DNA of 46,722 nt from Candidatus Kaiserbacteria bacterium (GTDB lineage: Bacteria > Patescibacteriota > Minisyncoccia > Phycocordibacterales > UBA2100): NCBI GenBank assembly GCA_016867375.1, contig VGJQ01000004.1, positions 1 through 46,722 on the forward strand. Direction: 5' to 3'. The position numbers and the translations under genes are program-made. The notes beneath the pieces were generated by a model. It worked only from the letters and a program-made list of their open reading frames with translations. It searched no databases and was not told the DNA's origin. This document shows positions 1 to 7,930 of the stretch, piece by piece. The stretch's first letter is position 1. Each line of letters begins with the position of its first letter.

Positions 1-54
1 CCTAATGGAATCGAGAAGTGCTACCTCCCAACCCTAAGGTGAAGTGTATTTTTT

Positions 55-82
55 TTGCCCTCCTTTCGAAAGCTGCTATGAT
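55..82 (+). promoter_or_regulatory. thrS promoter, leaderless type
   Basis: TTGCCC (55-60), a 16-nt spacer and an extended -10, TGC-TATGAT (74-82). Only 6 nt separate the -10 from the ATG at 89, so transcription should begin at or next to the start codon. No Shine-Dalgarno precedes the ATG. Confidence 0.6.
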
Positions 83-88
83 GACACG

Positions 89-1822
89 ATGAATCTCGAA
101 TACATCCGCCACACCCTCGCGCATCTCATGGCAGCTGCTGTCAAGGAGCTTTACCCTGAGGCCCACCCGACTATCGGCCCCGCGATCGACAATGGCTTCT
201 ACTACGACTTTGATACGGAAAAACTAAAAGAAGACGACCTCAAAAAGATCGAAAAGAAAATGCGCCAACTCCTTCCCTCCTGGAAAGAGTTTACCCACGA
301 AGTCGTCACTGCCGACAAAGCGCGTGAAGTATTTGCAGGCAATCAGTACAAAATCGAACTCATCGACAATCTCGAAAAAGAAGGCGCGACGATCACGCTC
401 TACACGTGTGGTGGATTCACCGACCTCTGTCGCGGCGGGCACAGTGAGTATCCGTCCAAAGAAATCGCGCCGGATTCATTTCAGCTCGACAAGCTCGCTG
501 GCGCCTACTGGCGCGGCGACGAGAAGAACCCGATGCTTACCCGCATCTACGGCCTCGCATTTGAGAGCAAAGAGGCACTCGATGCATACCTGGCACAGCG
601 CGAAGAAGCCGAAAAGCGTGATCATCGCAAGCTCGGTGCCGATCTCGACTTATTTCATTTTGACGAATCGATCGGCAAAGGGCTCCCGATCTGGCTCCCC
701 AAAGGAAATATCATCAAAGAAGAGCTTGAGAACTGGGCAAAGGAAATTGAGCAACAGTGGGGCTATAGCCGCGTGACGACTCCGATTATCACCAAAGAAG
801 ACCTCTTTTACACATCGGGTCACCTCCCGCTCTACAAAGACAGCATGTACGCACCCATCCAGATTGAAGGGGAACAGTACTACATCAAGCCGATGAATTG
901 TCCGTTTCATCACAAGACGTTTGCTGCGCGACCCAAGAGCTATCGCGATCTCCCCGTGCGTCTCGCAGAATACGGCTGGTGTCATCGCTATGAAGATTCC
1001 GGCAGTCTCTTCGGTCTCATGCGCGTGCGCGGCATGCAGATGAACGACGCACATATTTACGTTGCCAAGGAAGATGCAGTGGAAGAGTTCGTCAACGTCA
1101 TCAAGTTGCATGAATACTACTATCAGGCGCTTGGTATCACAGACTACCACATGGAGCTCGCGCTGCGGGACCCGGCCAAGATGGACAAATATCATGGCGA
1201 CGAGGATGACTGGAAAGATGCCGAGCGCATGACGATCGAAGCGATGGAAAAATCCGGTGTGCCATATGTCGTCGTCAATGAAGGTGCAGCATTTTACGGT
1301 CCGAAGATGGATTTTCAGATCAAATCGATCACGGGGCGCATGTTTACCGCATCGACTAATCAGCTCGATCTCTACATGGGCAAGCGCTTCGGACTCGAAT
1401 ACACTGGCAAAGACGGCGAAAAGAAAACGCCTGCGATCATTCACCGAGCACCTTTGGGGACGCACGAGCGATTTATCGGATTTCTCATAGAGCATTTCGC
1501 CGGTGCGTTTCCGACGTGGCTCTCCCCTGTCCAGGTGGCGATTCTCCCGGTGTCCGAAAAACACGCGGACTATGCCGCGCACATTCGTGAGCAGCTGCAG
1601 GGTGCTGGTGTGCGCGTCGAAGTGAGCGACACCGACAGCCTCGGCAAGCGCATCCGCGCCGCCAAGATGCAGAAAGTCCCGTATGTGATCGTCATCGGCG
1701 ACAAAGAAGTCGAACAACAGAATCTCACCGTCGAGAGTCGTGTGGGCAAATGGGATACGACGCCGTCGATAGAAGAATTCGTCACATCGATCACCAAAGA
1801 GATCAAAACGCGGTCTCTCTAA
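89..1822 (+). CDS. thrS: threonyl-tRNA synthetase lacking the TGS domain
   Basis: Charges tRNA-Thr in the cytoplasm. The frame is open from 44, but I start at the ATG at 89 (577 aa) because the extra 15 residues are not ThrRS-like and a -10 box lies 6 nt before this ATG. The protein opens directly in the editing domain: HTLAH at residues 8-12 and, later, CRGGH carry the editing His/Cys residues. The catalytic core follows, with KPMNCPFHH (active-site zinc Cys), WCHRYEDSG in motif 2 and HRAPLGTHERF in motif 3, then the anticodon-binding domain. The usual N-terminal TGS domain of about 60 residues is missing. A matching tRNA-Thr(UGU) lies at 20977-21049. Identity is secure; the start is inferred. 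Confidence 0.96.
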   Translation: MNLEYIRHTLAHLMAAAVKELYPEAHPTIGPAIDNGFYYDFDTEKLKEDDLKKIEKKMRQLLPSWKEFTHEVVTADKAREVFAGNQYKIELIDNLEKEGATITLYTCGGFTDLCRGGHSEYPSKEIAPDSFQLDKLAGAYWRGDEKNPMLTRIYGLAFESKEALDAYLAQREEAEKRDHRKLGADLDLFHFDESIGKGLPIWLPKGNIIKEELENWAKEIEQQWGYSRVTTPIITKEDLFYTSGHLPLYKDSMYAPIQIEGEQYYIKPMNCPFHHKTFAARPKSYRDLPVRLAEYGWCHRYEDSGSLFGLMRVRGMQMNDAHIYVAKEDAVEEFVNVIKLHEYYYQALGITDYHMELALRDPAKMDKYHGDEDDWKDAERMTIEAMEKSGVPYVVVNEGAAFYGPKMDFQIKSITGRMFTASTNQLDLYMGKRFGLEYTGKDGEKKTPAIIHRAPLGTHERFIGFLIEHFAGAFPTWLSPVQVAILPVSEKHADYAAHIREQLQGAGVRVEVSDTDSLGKRIRAAKMQKVPYVIVIGDKEVEQQNLTVESRVGKWDTTPSIEEFVTSITKEIKTRSL

Positions 1823-1829
1823 TTTCCAA

Positions 1830-1865
1830 CTCCAGTAAACTCACCAATTGGTGAGTTTACTGGAG
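1830..1865. repeat. 36-nt perfect palindrome after thrS
   Basis: Arms CTCCAGTAAACTCACC and GGTGAGTTTACTGGAG around AATT. It lies 8 nt after the thrS stop and has no T-run, so it is probably a repeat or an mRNA 3'-end stabiliser rather than the terminator, which follows at 1893. Confidence 0.7.
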
Positions 1866-1892
1866 TGTCCGAATAGAGTTGTCTGTTCACAC

Positions 1893-1929
1893 AAAACGAA
1901 AACTCCCTGTTTTAGGGAGTTTTCGTTTT
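1893..1929. terminator. bidirectional terminator, thrS / surface protein
   Basis: Perfect 16-bp stem (AAAACGAAAACTCCCT with its complement) and a 5-nt loop. A-rich 5' and T-rich 3' arms serve both strands. It sits between the convergent thrS (+) and the surface-protein gene (-). Confidence 0.85.
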
Positions 1930-1976
1930 CACTTTGGAGCGCCTATAGGAAGCGGGCGGCGGCAGTCGATTACTTT

Positions 1977-3557
1977 TTAGGCGCGGTTGATGAAGATGCG
2001 CGGCATCTCATCGGCATTGTGAGCCTGTGCGATCACCATGGTGTCGCTCGTCGCATTGCGGACTTCGCGTGTCGGGAGATCGGTGAGTACCGTGCTCGGA
2101 GTGCTTGAAGTCTTTTTCTCTGCGACTGCTGTTGCCGCGGTCTGCGTCTTTGCGGGCTGTGCGCGGCGGCTGCCTGCAGTCCCGAGAGCCAGTGCGAAGC
2201 CTCCCTTGTAGTAGACCGCGAGGTAGGCTGCGGCGATCGCGAAGGAGAGAAGAGCTGCCCAGTAGAGTCCGTTGCCGACAGGGCCGAAGTCAAAGCCAGT
2301 GTACGGGATCTGCGAGAGCGAGACGTACGGCTTCACAGGGACCTGCGGCGGTACATATACCGGCGGCTGAGGCACATAGACAGGTGGCTGGTATACCGGC
2401 TGAGCCTGATAGACCACTTGGGTCTGGCAAGTGCCGGTGCCCCCTTCGCCGTAGACGGTCATCGTGTAGATCGTCGTGCCACTCACGGGATAGACCGTCG
2501 TCGAACCGTTGGGATTGACCGAGCCGACATTTGGGCTGATCGATGCGGTGTATGCATTGGTCGAGGACCATGAGAGCGTCACCGGGCTATTGCTGTAGCT
2601 GTTGTAGTAGGAGCTTGAGACCGAGATCGTGCAGGTCGGTGCCTGGCGATTTGCCGGGAAGGTGTAGTTGATCAGCTGTTGGATCGGGGTCTGGAAGACC
2701 GGAGCCGGGTTGTTGTTGATGTTGGTGTTGGTGATAGTGATCGGCTGGCCGTTGACCGTGATCGTGTTGGTGTTGTTGCCTGTCGTATTGGTGTTGGTCG
2801 TCGTATTTTTGATCGGACCGACGGAAGTGCTGTTGTTGATCGGACCTGTCGACGCCGATGCAGTCGTGTTTTGAGTCACCGTCTGATTGCTCGGGATGCC
2901 CGGAGTTGACGGTGTGATGGAGATGGAGATCGGGTTTGACTGCGTCTGAGTGTTGCCCTGTGACTGAGACTGAGTCTGAGTCTGGCCCACCGGACCCGAA
3001 GGGGTGCCGACGACCACAGGACCTGCCATAGAATGTCCGAAGCCGGAGGGCCAGCCCGTATTGATCGGCCAGGTCGGGATCGGGCCGCTGTCTACAAAGT
3101 AGCCGCCGCCAGTCGCATATCCACCGTATCCGCCATAGCCTCCAAATCCGCCTATGCCACCGTAGCTTGGGGTGTAGGAGTACATCGGGGAAGCATAGTT
3201 TCCGTAGTTATAACCACCAAAGCCGTAATCCGGGTACGAGGTATCGTAATAGTCGTTGTACGCAGAGGTGTCGTAATAATCGTAGTTGTATGCGGACGTA
3301 TCGTAATAGTCGTTGTACGCAGAGGTGTCGTAATAATCGTAGTTGTATGCGGACGTATCGTAATAGTCGTTGTACGCAGAGGTGTCGTAGTAGTCATAAC
3401 TGCAACATCCGCCGTCGTATGAGCCGCCGTCGTAGCCATACGCGGAGGTATCATAATAATCGTATTGCGCGAACGCGACCGAAGGAATCATGCCGCCAAG
3501 GGCAAAAATCGCTCCGACAGACATGATCGCAATTTTCTGTGAGTAAGTATTGTTCAT
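1977..3557 (-). CDS. repeat-rich surface protein with Ig-like domain and IPYTG motif
   Basis: A 526-aa exported protein. Residues 1-31 form a signal peptide ending AFA before Q. Residues ~32-110 are tandem copies of YDTSAYN/DY, followed by Gly/Tyr-rich (~110-165) and Asn/Thr/Gln-rich (~190-290) stretches. A short Ig-like domain with LSWSSTNA and TTIYTMTV segments carries two Cys (CTIS...TCQT). A Pro/Val-rich spacer leads to IPYTG at ~417-421, directly before a hydrophobic segment. IPYTG resembles an LPxTG sorting signal, but ~65 residues follow the membrane segment, so it is not a classical sorting tail. A sortase is encoded at 8190-8891. A consensus promoter precedes the gene. A role in the cell envelope or attachment is inference. 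Confidence 0.8.
   Translation of the reverse strand: MNNTYSQKIAIMSVGAIFALGGMIPSVAFAQYDYYDTSAYGYDGGSYDGGCCSYDYYDTSAYNDYYDTSAYNYDYYDTSAYNDYYDTSAYNYDYYDTSAYNDYYDTSYPDYGFGGYNYGNYASPMYSYTPSYGGIGGFGGYGGYGGYATGGGYFVDSGPIPTWPINTGWPSGFGHSMAGPVVVGTPSGPVGQTQTQSQSQGNTQTQSNPISISITPSTPGIPSNQTVTQNTTASASTGPINNSTSVGPIKNTTTNTNTTGNNTNTITVNGQPITITNTNINNNPAPVFQTPIQQLINYTFPANRQAPTCTISVSSSYYNSYSNSPVTLSWSSTNAYTASISPNVGSVNPNGSTTVYPVSGTTIYTMTVYGEGGTGTCQTQVVYQAQPVYQPPVYVPQPPVYVPPQVPVKPYVSLSQIPYTGFDFGPVGNGLYWAALLSFAIAAAYLAVYYKGGFALALGTAGSRRAQPAKTQTAATAVAEKKTSSTPSTVLTDLPTREVRNATSDTMVIAQAHNADEMPRIFINRA
3241..3390. repeat. 57-nt tandem repeat (minisatellite) inside the surface-protein gene
   Basis: Two full 57-nt units (3241-3297, 3298-3354) and a partial third (3355-3390), nearly identical. 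Each unit encodes 19 residues made of two YDTSAYN modules. The period is a multiple of three, so changes in copy number keep the frame. Confidence 0.9.
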
Positions 3558-3598
3558 AAGGTTTTCGGAAACGCTTGTAATAATCAGATTATAAGACC

Positions 3599-3626
3599 AT
3601 TATATCAAATCAAATAGCTTTGTCAA
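3599..3626 (-). promoter_or_regulatory. consensus promoter of the surface-protein gene
   Basis: On the minus strand, TTGACA (3626-3621), 16 nt, TATAAT (3604-3599): both hexamers perfect. The predicted leader is about 35 nt, with no clear Shine-Dalgarno before the ATG at 3557. Confidence 0.85.
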
Positions 3627-3666
3627 CCCCCCCTCTAGTCAGCCTCTTAGTAAGGATGGTAGGGAG

Positions 3667-3698
3667 AAAAATTAGGGTGCGGCTACGGAGCCGCACCC
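3667..3698 (-). terminator. terminator overlapping the stop codon of 3683-4141
   Basis: On the minus strand, stem GGGTGCGGCT / AGCCGCACCC with a 4-nt loop, then a T-rich tract (A-run at 3667-3674 on plus). The TAG stop (3685-3683) lies at the hairpin apex, so the last codons form one arm. Confidence 0.8.
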
Positions 3699-4141
3699 CT
3701 GAGCGCCCCTTCGGGGGTGTGAGAATTGCACCACGCACTTCCCTTGAGACACAAAATCCAGCCCGGAGGGGCCCGGTTGAGGCCAGCCCCGATATCAGCT
3801 TCCGAAAGCACTGCTTTGTTGTCTGTGTTGCAGAGTTGGATCTCCACTGCATTGCGGTATCTAAACGCACCGTAGCAAAATCGGCCTCGTGTGGTGTGGA
3901 CCGGCTTTGGGTCCGTCCATTTGCGGCCACCCGCATATGTAATCGAGGCGACCACACTGTCAGGATGCCACTGGTCGAAGTTGATGGGTATGCATGGCAA
4001 GGGTTTTAGTGCGCGTGGCCTTGGGTGATGATACGCTCTGCATGCTTCATTCTTACAGCTACCGTCTTTTGCCGGAGCTTGCAGAATGGTGCACATGGAA
4101 GCGATCATTGCCGCACTGATGACAAAGATCTTTTGCAGCAT
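3683..4141 (-). CDS. small secreted Cys-rich protein, unknown family
   Basis: I do not recognise the family. I start at the ATG at 4141 (152 aa), where a signal peptide begins (MLQKIFVISAAMIASMCTIL, cleavage near APA-K). The frame extends upstream to 4231, but those residues are Arg-rich and precede the hydrophobic segment. The mature part has about eight Cys (for example KNEACRAY, RFCYGAFRY, IQLCNTD, WILCLKGSAWCNS), suggesting disulfides outside the membrane. The last residues (TPEGALRGAAP) are encoded by hairpin DNA of the terminator region, so the C-terminus may be an extension into a former 3' UTR. It lies downstream of the membrane protein at 4316, with a terminator between them. Confidence 0.6.
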   Translation of the reverse strand: MLQKIFVISAAMIASMCTILQAPAKDGSCKNEACRAYHHPRPRALKPLPCIPINFDQWHPDSVVASITYAGGRKWTDPKPVHTTRGRFCYGAFRYRNAVEIQLCNTDNKAVLSEADIGAGLNRAPPGWILCLKGSAWCNSHTPEGALRGAAP

Positions 4142-4246
4142 CCGGATGTTCTTTCTGTTGCAAGACCCTCTTCGTGAGAGTCTGAACACGTACGAAATTA
4201 ATCGTAGATATTCAGAATATCGCGAAGACATTAAAAAACGTGAAGA

Positions 4247-4295
4247 AGAAAAAATGAGGAGCGGTATAATATCTTGTCAGATACGATACCGCTCC
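4247..4295 (-). terminator. terminator of the 4316-4831 gene
   Basis: On the minus strand, 10-bp stem GGAGCGGTAT / ATACCGCTCC with an internal loop, followed by TCATTTTTTC. It begins 21 nt after the stop codon of the gene. Confidence 0.75.
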
Positions 4296-4315
4296 ATCCA
4301 TAAGTCCGTCACCAC

Positions 4316-4831
4316 TTAGTCATGGTGAGGGCAGGCCCAACGGGCGTGAATGCCGACCTTTTTGACGAGTCTCGCCCGCGAGCCATCAGGACAGGTAAAC
4401 GAGTTATTGTTCCCCACTACCTGATGATTCTTGAGAAAGCCGTCTTTAGGTGCCGGACCGAGCGACTCGTAGGCATCGGCAGCGATCTCTGCCGGAGATT
4501 TCCGATGAGGACCTTTTGCCCGCGGATCGCCTTGGGGATCCTGCTCTTCGCCTTCAAACAAGCCCGTGCCGGAGTCATTCAGCTTAGGCGCCGGAGGCGT
4601 CTGCGGCTGCCCGCCCTTTTCCAGCTTCTCAATGCGCTCGCCGAACGGCTTGAGCGCCTCAGTCAGCTGTTCGAGGGTAAGCGGTGTCGGTTTCGGCTCC
4701 TCCTGCTGGACGACCGGCGCCAGAGGCTTTTCAGCCGTCGGCGACGAGTGCCACCAGCGCCACCCGAGGCCGCCGAGCACGAGAAGTGCCGCAGCACCTA
4801 TTAGAAACTTCGAGTTTTTCCAGAAGTTCAT
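4316..4831 (-). CDS. membrane-anchored protein, unknown family
   Basis: No family recognised. With the ATG at 4831 (171 aa) it begins MNFWKNSKFLIGAAALLVLG, a short basic N-terminus and one membrane helix. A Pro/Glu/Lys-rich linker follows, then a C-terminal region with two Cys (SFTCPDGS, RWACPHH) that may form a small disulfide- or metal-stabilised knot. I chose this start because GGAGG lies 9 nt upstream. An in-frame ATG at 4903 (MDNTVTDM), preceded by AAGGGA, could give a 195-aa form with 24 extra residues. A TTGACA-type promoter lies upstream and a terminator follows, so it is a single-gene unit. Confidence 0.65.
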   Translation of the reverse strand: MNFWKNSKFLIGAAALLVLGGLGWRWWHSSPTAEKPLAPVVQQEEPKPTPLTLEQLTEALKPFGERIEKLEKGGQPQTPPAPKLNDSGTGLFEGEEQDPQGDPRAKGPHRKSPAEIAADAYESLGPAPKDGFLKNHQVVGNNNSFTCPDGSRARLVKKVGIHARWACPHHD

Positions 4832-4967
4832 GAGTAGTTCCTCCTTGGTGTAGTACACCCCGGTGAGGGGGTGACGGATCATGTCGGTCACGGTGTTATC
4901 CATAACCATTCCCTTTTTTGAATGGGCTCTTCCGTCGTCCAAATACGTATGGCACGGAAGTGACACT

Positions 4968-4995
4968 ATTGTATCACTGGTAAATATTTTGTCAA
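4968..4995 (-). promoter_or_regulatory. promoter of the 4316-4831 gene
   Basis: On the minus strand, TTGACA (4995-4990), 16 nt, TACAAT (4973-4968). The predicted transcript has a leader of roughly 60-130 nt, depending on which start codon is used. Confidence 0.75.
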
Positions 4996-5079
4996 TACCA
5001 TCGGTACTGTCATATACGGCCATGAAGTACAAACAAAAAAAGCGCGAAGAATGGGTACTTCGCGCTTATATATCCTGAG

Positions 5080-6138
5080 TTAGGTCCCCTCCTCATCAGA
5101 ATGTTCTTCATTGGAGGGTTTGTTGCTTCCATGAGGCTTGGAGCCAGCGGCTGCTGCCACATTGACCACAGGTATGGGGTTTGCACCACCACCCGACGAT
5201 TGGATGGTTGTTTCGTTTGCCTGGCCTCGGCCGACGTTTACCTGTCTCCGAGCCTTTTCCCTGAGATCATCGCGCTCCCCCTTCGGTAGCGCATTGAAGG
5301 TCTCTTTCGTGTATCCCATTGAATGGATCTGCATCCAAATGAGCTCGTTGACGGTCTCCATATCAGCCTTCTCGGCGACGCGCTGTAGGTGTTCACCCAC
5401 CGCGCTATCGGCAAATTTCTTGAGCTTGCCCTCCGGTCTGATGCCGGTGATATCGAGATTTACGATGCTCACGCCGAGTTGTTTGATATCCGCTTGACCA
5501 CTTTCAAGAGCAGAGTCAGTAAACTCTTTGAGGATCTCCTTGTCGGATGTGTATGGCGGTGTCAGGCCGGTGAGCATGGCGATGAGTTTTGCGGTAAACA
5601 CATATTTTGCGAACGCGATTTCTTCCCACGTCATTTCAGTGCCCTTATCGCGGATCTCTTTTGCCAAGAGCGCCAGGGCGCGTACAGCGACTTCTTCGCG
5701 TCCTCCGTTGTCGAGGAACAAGCGAAAGCGTTGTGCCTCATCGTAATCCGGCTTCATCACGAGGAGTCCCTCGACGATGACGGATCCTCCGGGGACCAAC
5801 GCGCCATCATCGCTTTTGAGCGAGGTGCGGACGTCGTCGATCGCAAACGGTACTTTGATCGGCTCGATTTTCTCCTGACGCATATCCTCAATGTACGGCG
5901 CCAAAAACACAGGGCCTTCTCTGAGAATGACCGGATACCGATATTCGAGAATATCTGGCATCGCGACCATGGGAGATGGCTTTGATGGCACCTCTCGATA
6001 TGAGGCAATGCCGATGAAGACTATAAGCACGACAAGGCCGAGAGCAATCAGAATCATCCATGACATGCCGGTGGCGAAGCAAAAGATCGCTGCGCCGCCA
6101 AGAACTGCCATGAACCATTCCGTCACAGTGCGTGGCAT
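5080..6138 (-). CDS. SPFH/band-7-like membrane protein
   Basis: A 352-aa protein with two adjacent hydrophobic segments at residues ~8-50, then a band-7/SPFH-like region. The segment GPVFLAPYIEDMRQEKIEPI resembles the start of SPFH domains, where a strand ending in L-x-P-x-I precedes the core sheet. A long charged helical part (LKEFTDSALESGQADIKQLG...) and a low-complexity Ser/Gly/Asn tail with an acidic end follow. The family scaffolds membrane microdomains or regulates membrane proteases; the substrate here is unknown. GGAGG lies 8 nt before the ATG at 6138. Assignment rests on pattern and is moderately sure. Confidence 0.6.
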   Translation of the reverse strand: MPRTVTEWFMAVLGGAAIFCFATGMSWMILIALGLVVLIVFIGIASYREVPSKPSPMVAMPDILEYRYPVILREGPVFLAPYIEDMRQEKIEPIKVPFAIDDVRTSLKSDDGALVPGGSVIVEGLLVMKPDYDEAQRFRLFLDNGGREEVAVRALALLAKEIRDKGTEMTWEEIAFAKYVFTAKLIAMLTGLTPPYTSDKEILKEFTDSALESGQADIKQLGVSIVNLDITGIRPEGKLKKFADSAVGEHLQRVAEKADMETVNELIWMQIHSMGYTKETFNALPKGERDDLREKARRQVNVGRGQANETTIQSSGGGANPIPVVNVAAAAGSKPHGSNKPSNEEHSDEEGT

Positions 6139-6281
6139 GAAAACCTCCCTATGTTGTTAAGAGCGAGCGGCCAGGTGGCCACGGCTGTGAATATCTTTAC
6201 CACGAAGTAATGAAAAAAGCAAGTCCCTGACCAACAAGAAGCCCCGGACCTAAGGATCCAGGGCTTGAAGGAATCGTTCCC

Positions 6282-6524
6282 TTATTTTTTGATCACACGC
6301 CAGAGCACGTAGCCGATCACGGCTATAATGACGTACTGGCCGAAATCATACCAGAGCTGGTGTATAAATACTTTGAATTGCCAGCTCGTGAGGTGCATGG
6401 CGGGTTGCACGTGCTTATGCATGATATCGCGTGACGATCCCGGTTCTACCTCGACGTCGTAGATCGCGATGATGAGCATAAGCAGGAGCACGGTACCCGC
6501 GCAGAGCAGGATTTTCTGCAGCAT
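6282..6524 (-). CDS. small two-helix membrane protein, unknown
   Basis: 80 aa, with hydrophobic segments at ~4-22 (ILLCAGTVLLLMLIIAIY) and ~60-77 (YVIIAVIGYVLWRVI) around a polar, His-containing loop of about 40 residues. No family recognised. AAAGGG precedes the ATG by about 9 nt. A weak hairpin (AAGCCC...GGGCTT, 6239-6267) lies just after the stop. It is divergent from the similar two-helix gene at 6652. Confidence 0.6.
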   Translation of the reverse strand: MLQKILLCAGTVLLLMLIIAIYDVEVEPGSSRDIMHKHVQPAMHLTSWQFKVFIHQLWYDFGQYVIIAVIGYVLWRVIKK

Positions 6525-6592
6525 GAGATGCTACCCTTTCTTAGAGAGGTACTAATGTAATTGTACCACATATTATTCGAAAAGGGAAGGTA

Positions 6593-6621
6593 TTTACAAA
6601 ACTAAGATAGTATGGTAAACT
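6593..6621 (+). promoter_or_regulatory. promoter of the 6652-6993 gene
   Basis: TTTACA (6593-6598), 17 nt, TAAACT (6616-6621). This gives a leader of about 24 nt carrying GGAGG (6641-6645), 6 nt before the ATG. Confidence 0.6.
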
Positions 6622-6651
6622 CTTCGGCGGAGCTAAAATCGGAGGTGAGAA

Positions 6652-6993
6652 ATGTGGAAGAACCTTTTCAAGGGCAAGATCGCCGATGTCATTATCGCCA
6701 TTTTGATCGTCGCGGCTGCCCTGGGTCTCATAGCTGAAGTGAGTCGGACTCATTTCACTTTCTTGCACGCACCGGTCGTCGAGGCATCACAGATGATGCA
6801 GCCGATTCTCGTCTATCTGGCCATGGCGCTTGTCATCTGGTTTTGCATCAGGGGCATGCTCTCCGCTCTCTGGGAGCCGTTTAAGGCCAAAGAGGAGCCA
6901 GCCAAAGGCGGCGGAGGTGGCGGAAGCAAGAAGGATAAAAAGCCTGACCAAAAGAAGAGTGATAATAAGAAAAAAGGCGAGGCGAAGCATTGA
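6652..6993 (+). CDS. small two-helix membrane protein with Lys-rich tail
   Basis: 113 aa. Membrane helices at ~10-30 (IADVIIAILIVAAALGLIAE) and ~50-70 (ILVYLAMALVIWFCIRGML) are followed by a Gly-run (GGGGGG) and a strongly basic tail (KKDKKPDQKKSDNKKKGEAK), which probably faces the cytoplasm and could bind nucleic acid or lipid head groups. No family recognised. The gene has its own promoter, a GGAGG site and a terminator, and is divergent from 6282-6524. Confidence 0.65.
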   Translation: MWKNLFKGKIADVIIAILIVAAALGLIAEVSRTHFTFLHAPVVEASQMMQPILVYLAMALVIWFCIRGMLSALWEPFKAKEEPAKGGGGGGSKKDKKPDQKKSDNKKKGEAKH

Positions 6994-6997
6994 TGCG

Positions 6998-7038
6998 GCG
7001 CCACACGATCACGAGTGATCGTGTGGCGCATTCTTTTT
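6998..7038 (+). terminator. terminator of the 6652-6993 gene
   Basis: 15-bp perfect stem GCGCCACACGATCAC / GTGATCGTGTGGCGC with a 2-nt gap at the apex, then TTCTTTTT. It starts 4 nt after the stop. Confidence 0.85.
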
Positions 7039-7101
7039 GCGTATTCAAAAAAGAATTGGCCGTCGCGTGAAAGCGACGGCCAAGGAAAGATCTGTCCGAT
7101 C

Positions 7102-7833
7102 TCAGAAGCACCCTGAGTGGAACGGGCACTGGACGTTGCCGGGCTTTCCCACTACCACGTCGGTGCCAGGATACACGCCATTACCGGGATCATAACCGTT
7201 ACCGGGGTAGTTTCCGTATCCGATATCTCTACCGGATCCGGCGATCCCCCCGTGACCGACGTCCCAGCCGTATCCGGCAGGTGCGCCGAATCCCGGCACT
7301 GCAGGAACCCCCGGATTTGAGGGTGTTCCTGGAGGCGAGCGAACTCCCGGATCTGAAGGACGTCCCGGGCGTGAGGGAACGCCAGCACGCGAAGGAACTC
7401 CCGGCATTGAAGGAGCGCCAACACGTGCAGGTGTACCAACGATTGCAGGCTTTCCTGCATCCATCGGTACTCCCACAGGTGCCGTCGGGAAGTGGAATGT
7501 TGTGTAATTCGGTCCCGAAGGCACGACATCATACCCAAACGGCTTGATCGGGCCGAAGCTGATGCGTAGTGGCTTTTCCCAGCCCTTGAAGTAGTCCGAC
7601 CAAGAGTATTGCTTCTCTTGTGATGGGCTCGTACGCGGCGGCTGTTGCTGCGTGAAGCCTTGCGGCTTCGGCGGCAACGGACGATCGATGTGCGGGATGA
7701 TCGGCAGATGACCCTGCCTCTCTTGCTGATCAAGATAGGCGGTGCCGACCAGACCGATCAGCAAAAGAATACCCACTCCTTTTGCCGGTGTTTTCCAATC
7801 CGCCATCGGCGGTTCTTTTTTCTTCTTGGCCAT
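7102..7833 (-). CDS. membrane-anchored Pro/Gly-rich protein
   Basis: 243 aa. A Lys-rich start (MAKKKKEPP) precedes one membrane helix at ~18-35 (AKGVGILLLIGLVGTAYL). A Pro/Gln-rich stalk follows, then repeats of the type GVPSRPG / GTPSNPG / GAPSMPG at residues ~115-180 and a Gly/Tyr-rich tail ending in two Cys (VQCPFHSGCF). The spacing is not the strict G-x-y of collagen, so I do not call it collagen-like. It is probably an extended surface stalk (inference). GGAGG lies 5 nt before the ATG. It has a consensus promoter of its own. Confidence 0.65.
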   Translation of the reverse strand: MAKKKKEPPMADWKTPAKGVGILLLIGLVGTAYLDQQERQGHLPIIPHIDRPLPPKPQGFTQQQPPRTSPSQEKQYSWSDYFKGWEKPLRISFGPIKPFGYDVVPSGPNYTTFHFPTAPVGVPMDAGKPAIVGTPARVGAPSMPGVPSRAGVPSRPGRPSDPGVRSPPGTPSNPGVPAVPGFGAPAGYGWDVGHGGIAGSGRDIGYGNYPGNGYDPGNGVYPGTDVVVGKPGNVQCPFHSGCF

Positions 7834-7877
7834 GCGGCCCTCCTTTCGTTTGTTTGAATCGGATATTGACTGTGTTA

Positions 7878-7906
7878 ATTATACACCATTATAGTTATAA
7901 AGTCAA
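7878..7906 (-). promoter_or_regulatory. promoter of the 7102-7833 gene
   Basis: On the minus strand, TTGACT (7906-7901), 17 nt, TATAAT (7883-7878). The leader of about 40 nt carries GGAGG. Confidence 0.8.
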
Positions 7907-7930
7907 TCGCACGGTGAGGTGACAGATGCG

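Noticed and set aside
650-1717. A 355-codon open frame antisense to thrS
   Set aside because: It lies wholly opposite a secure ThrRS gene, has no recognisable family, and follows from the codon bias of the coding strand.
1977-2571. Extra minus-strand frames (86 and 93 codons) inside the surface-protein gene
   Set aside because: Out-of-frame readings of the same strand with no independent support.
3241-3390. CRISPR-like array
   Set aside because: The repeats are direct 57-nt units without unique spacers and encode YDTSAYN peptide repeats; no cas genes nearby.
7102-7833. Collagen-like protein
   Set aside because: Gly occurs at irregular spacing in the GVPSRPG-type repeats; a triple helix needs strict Gly every third residue.
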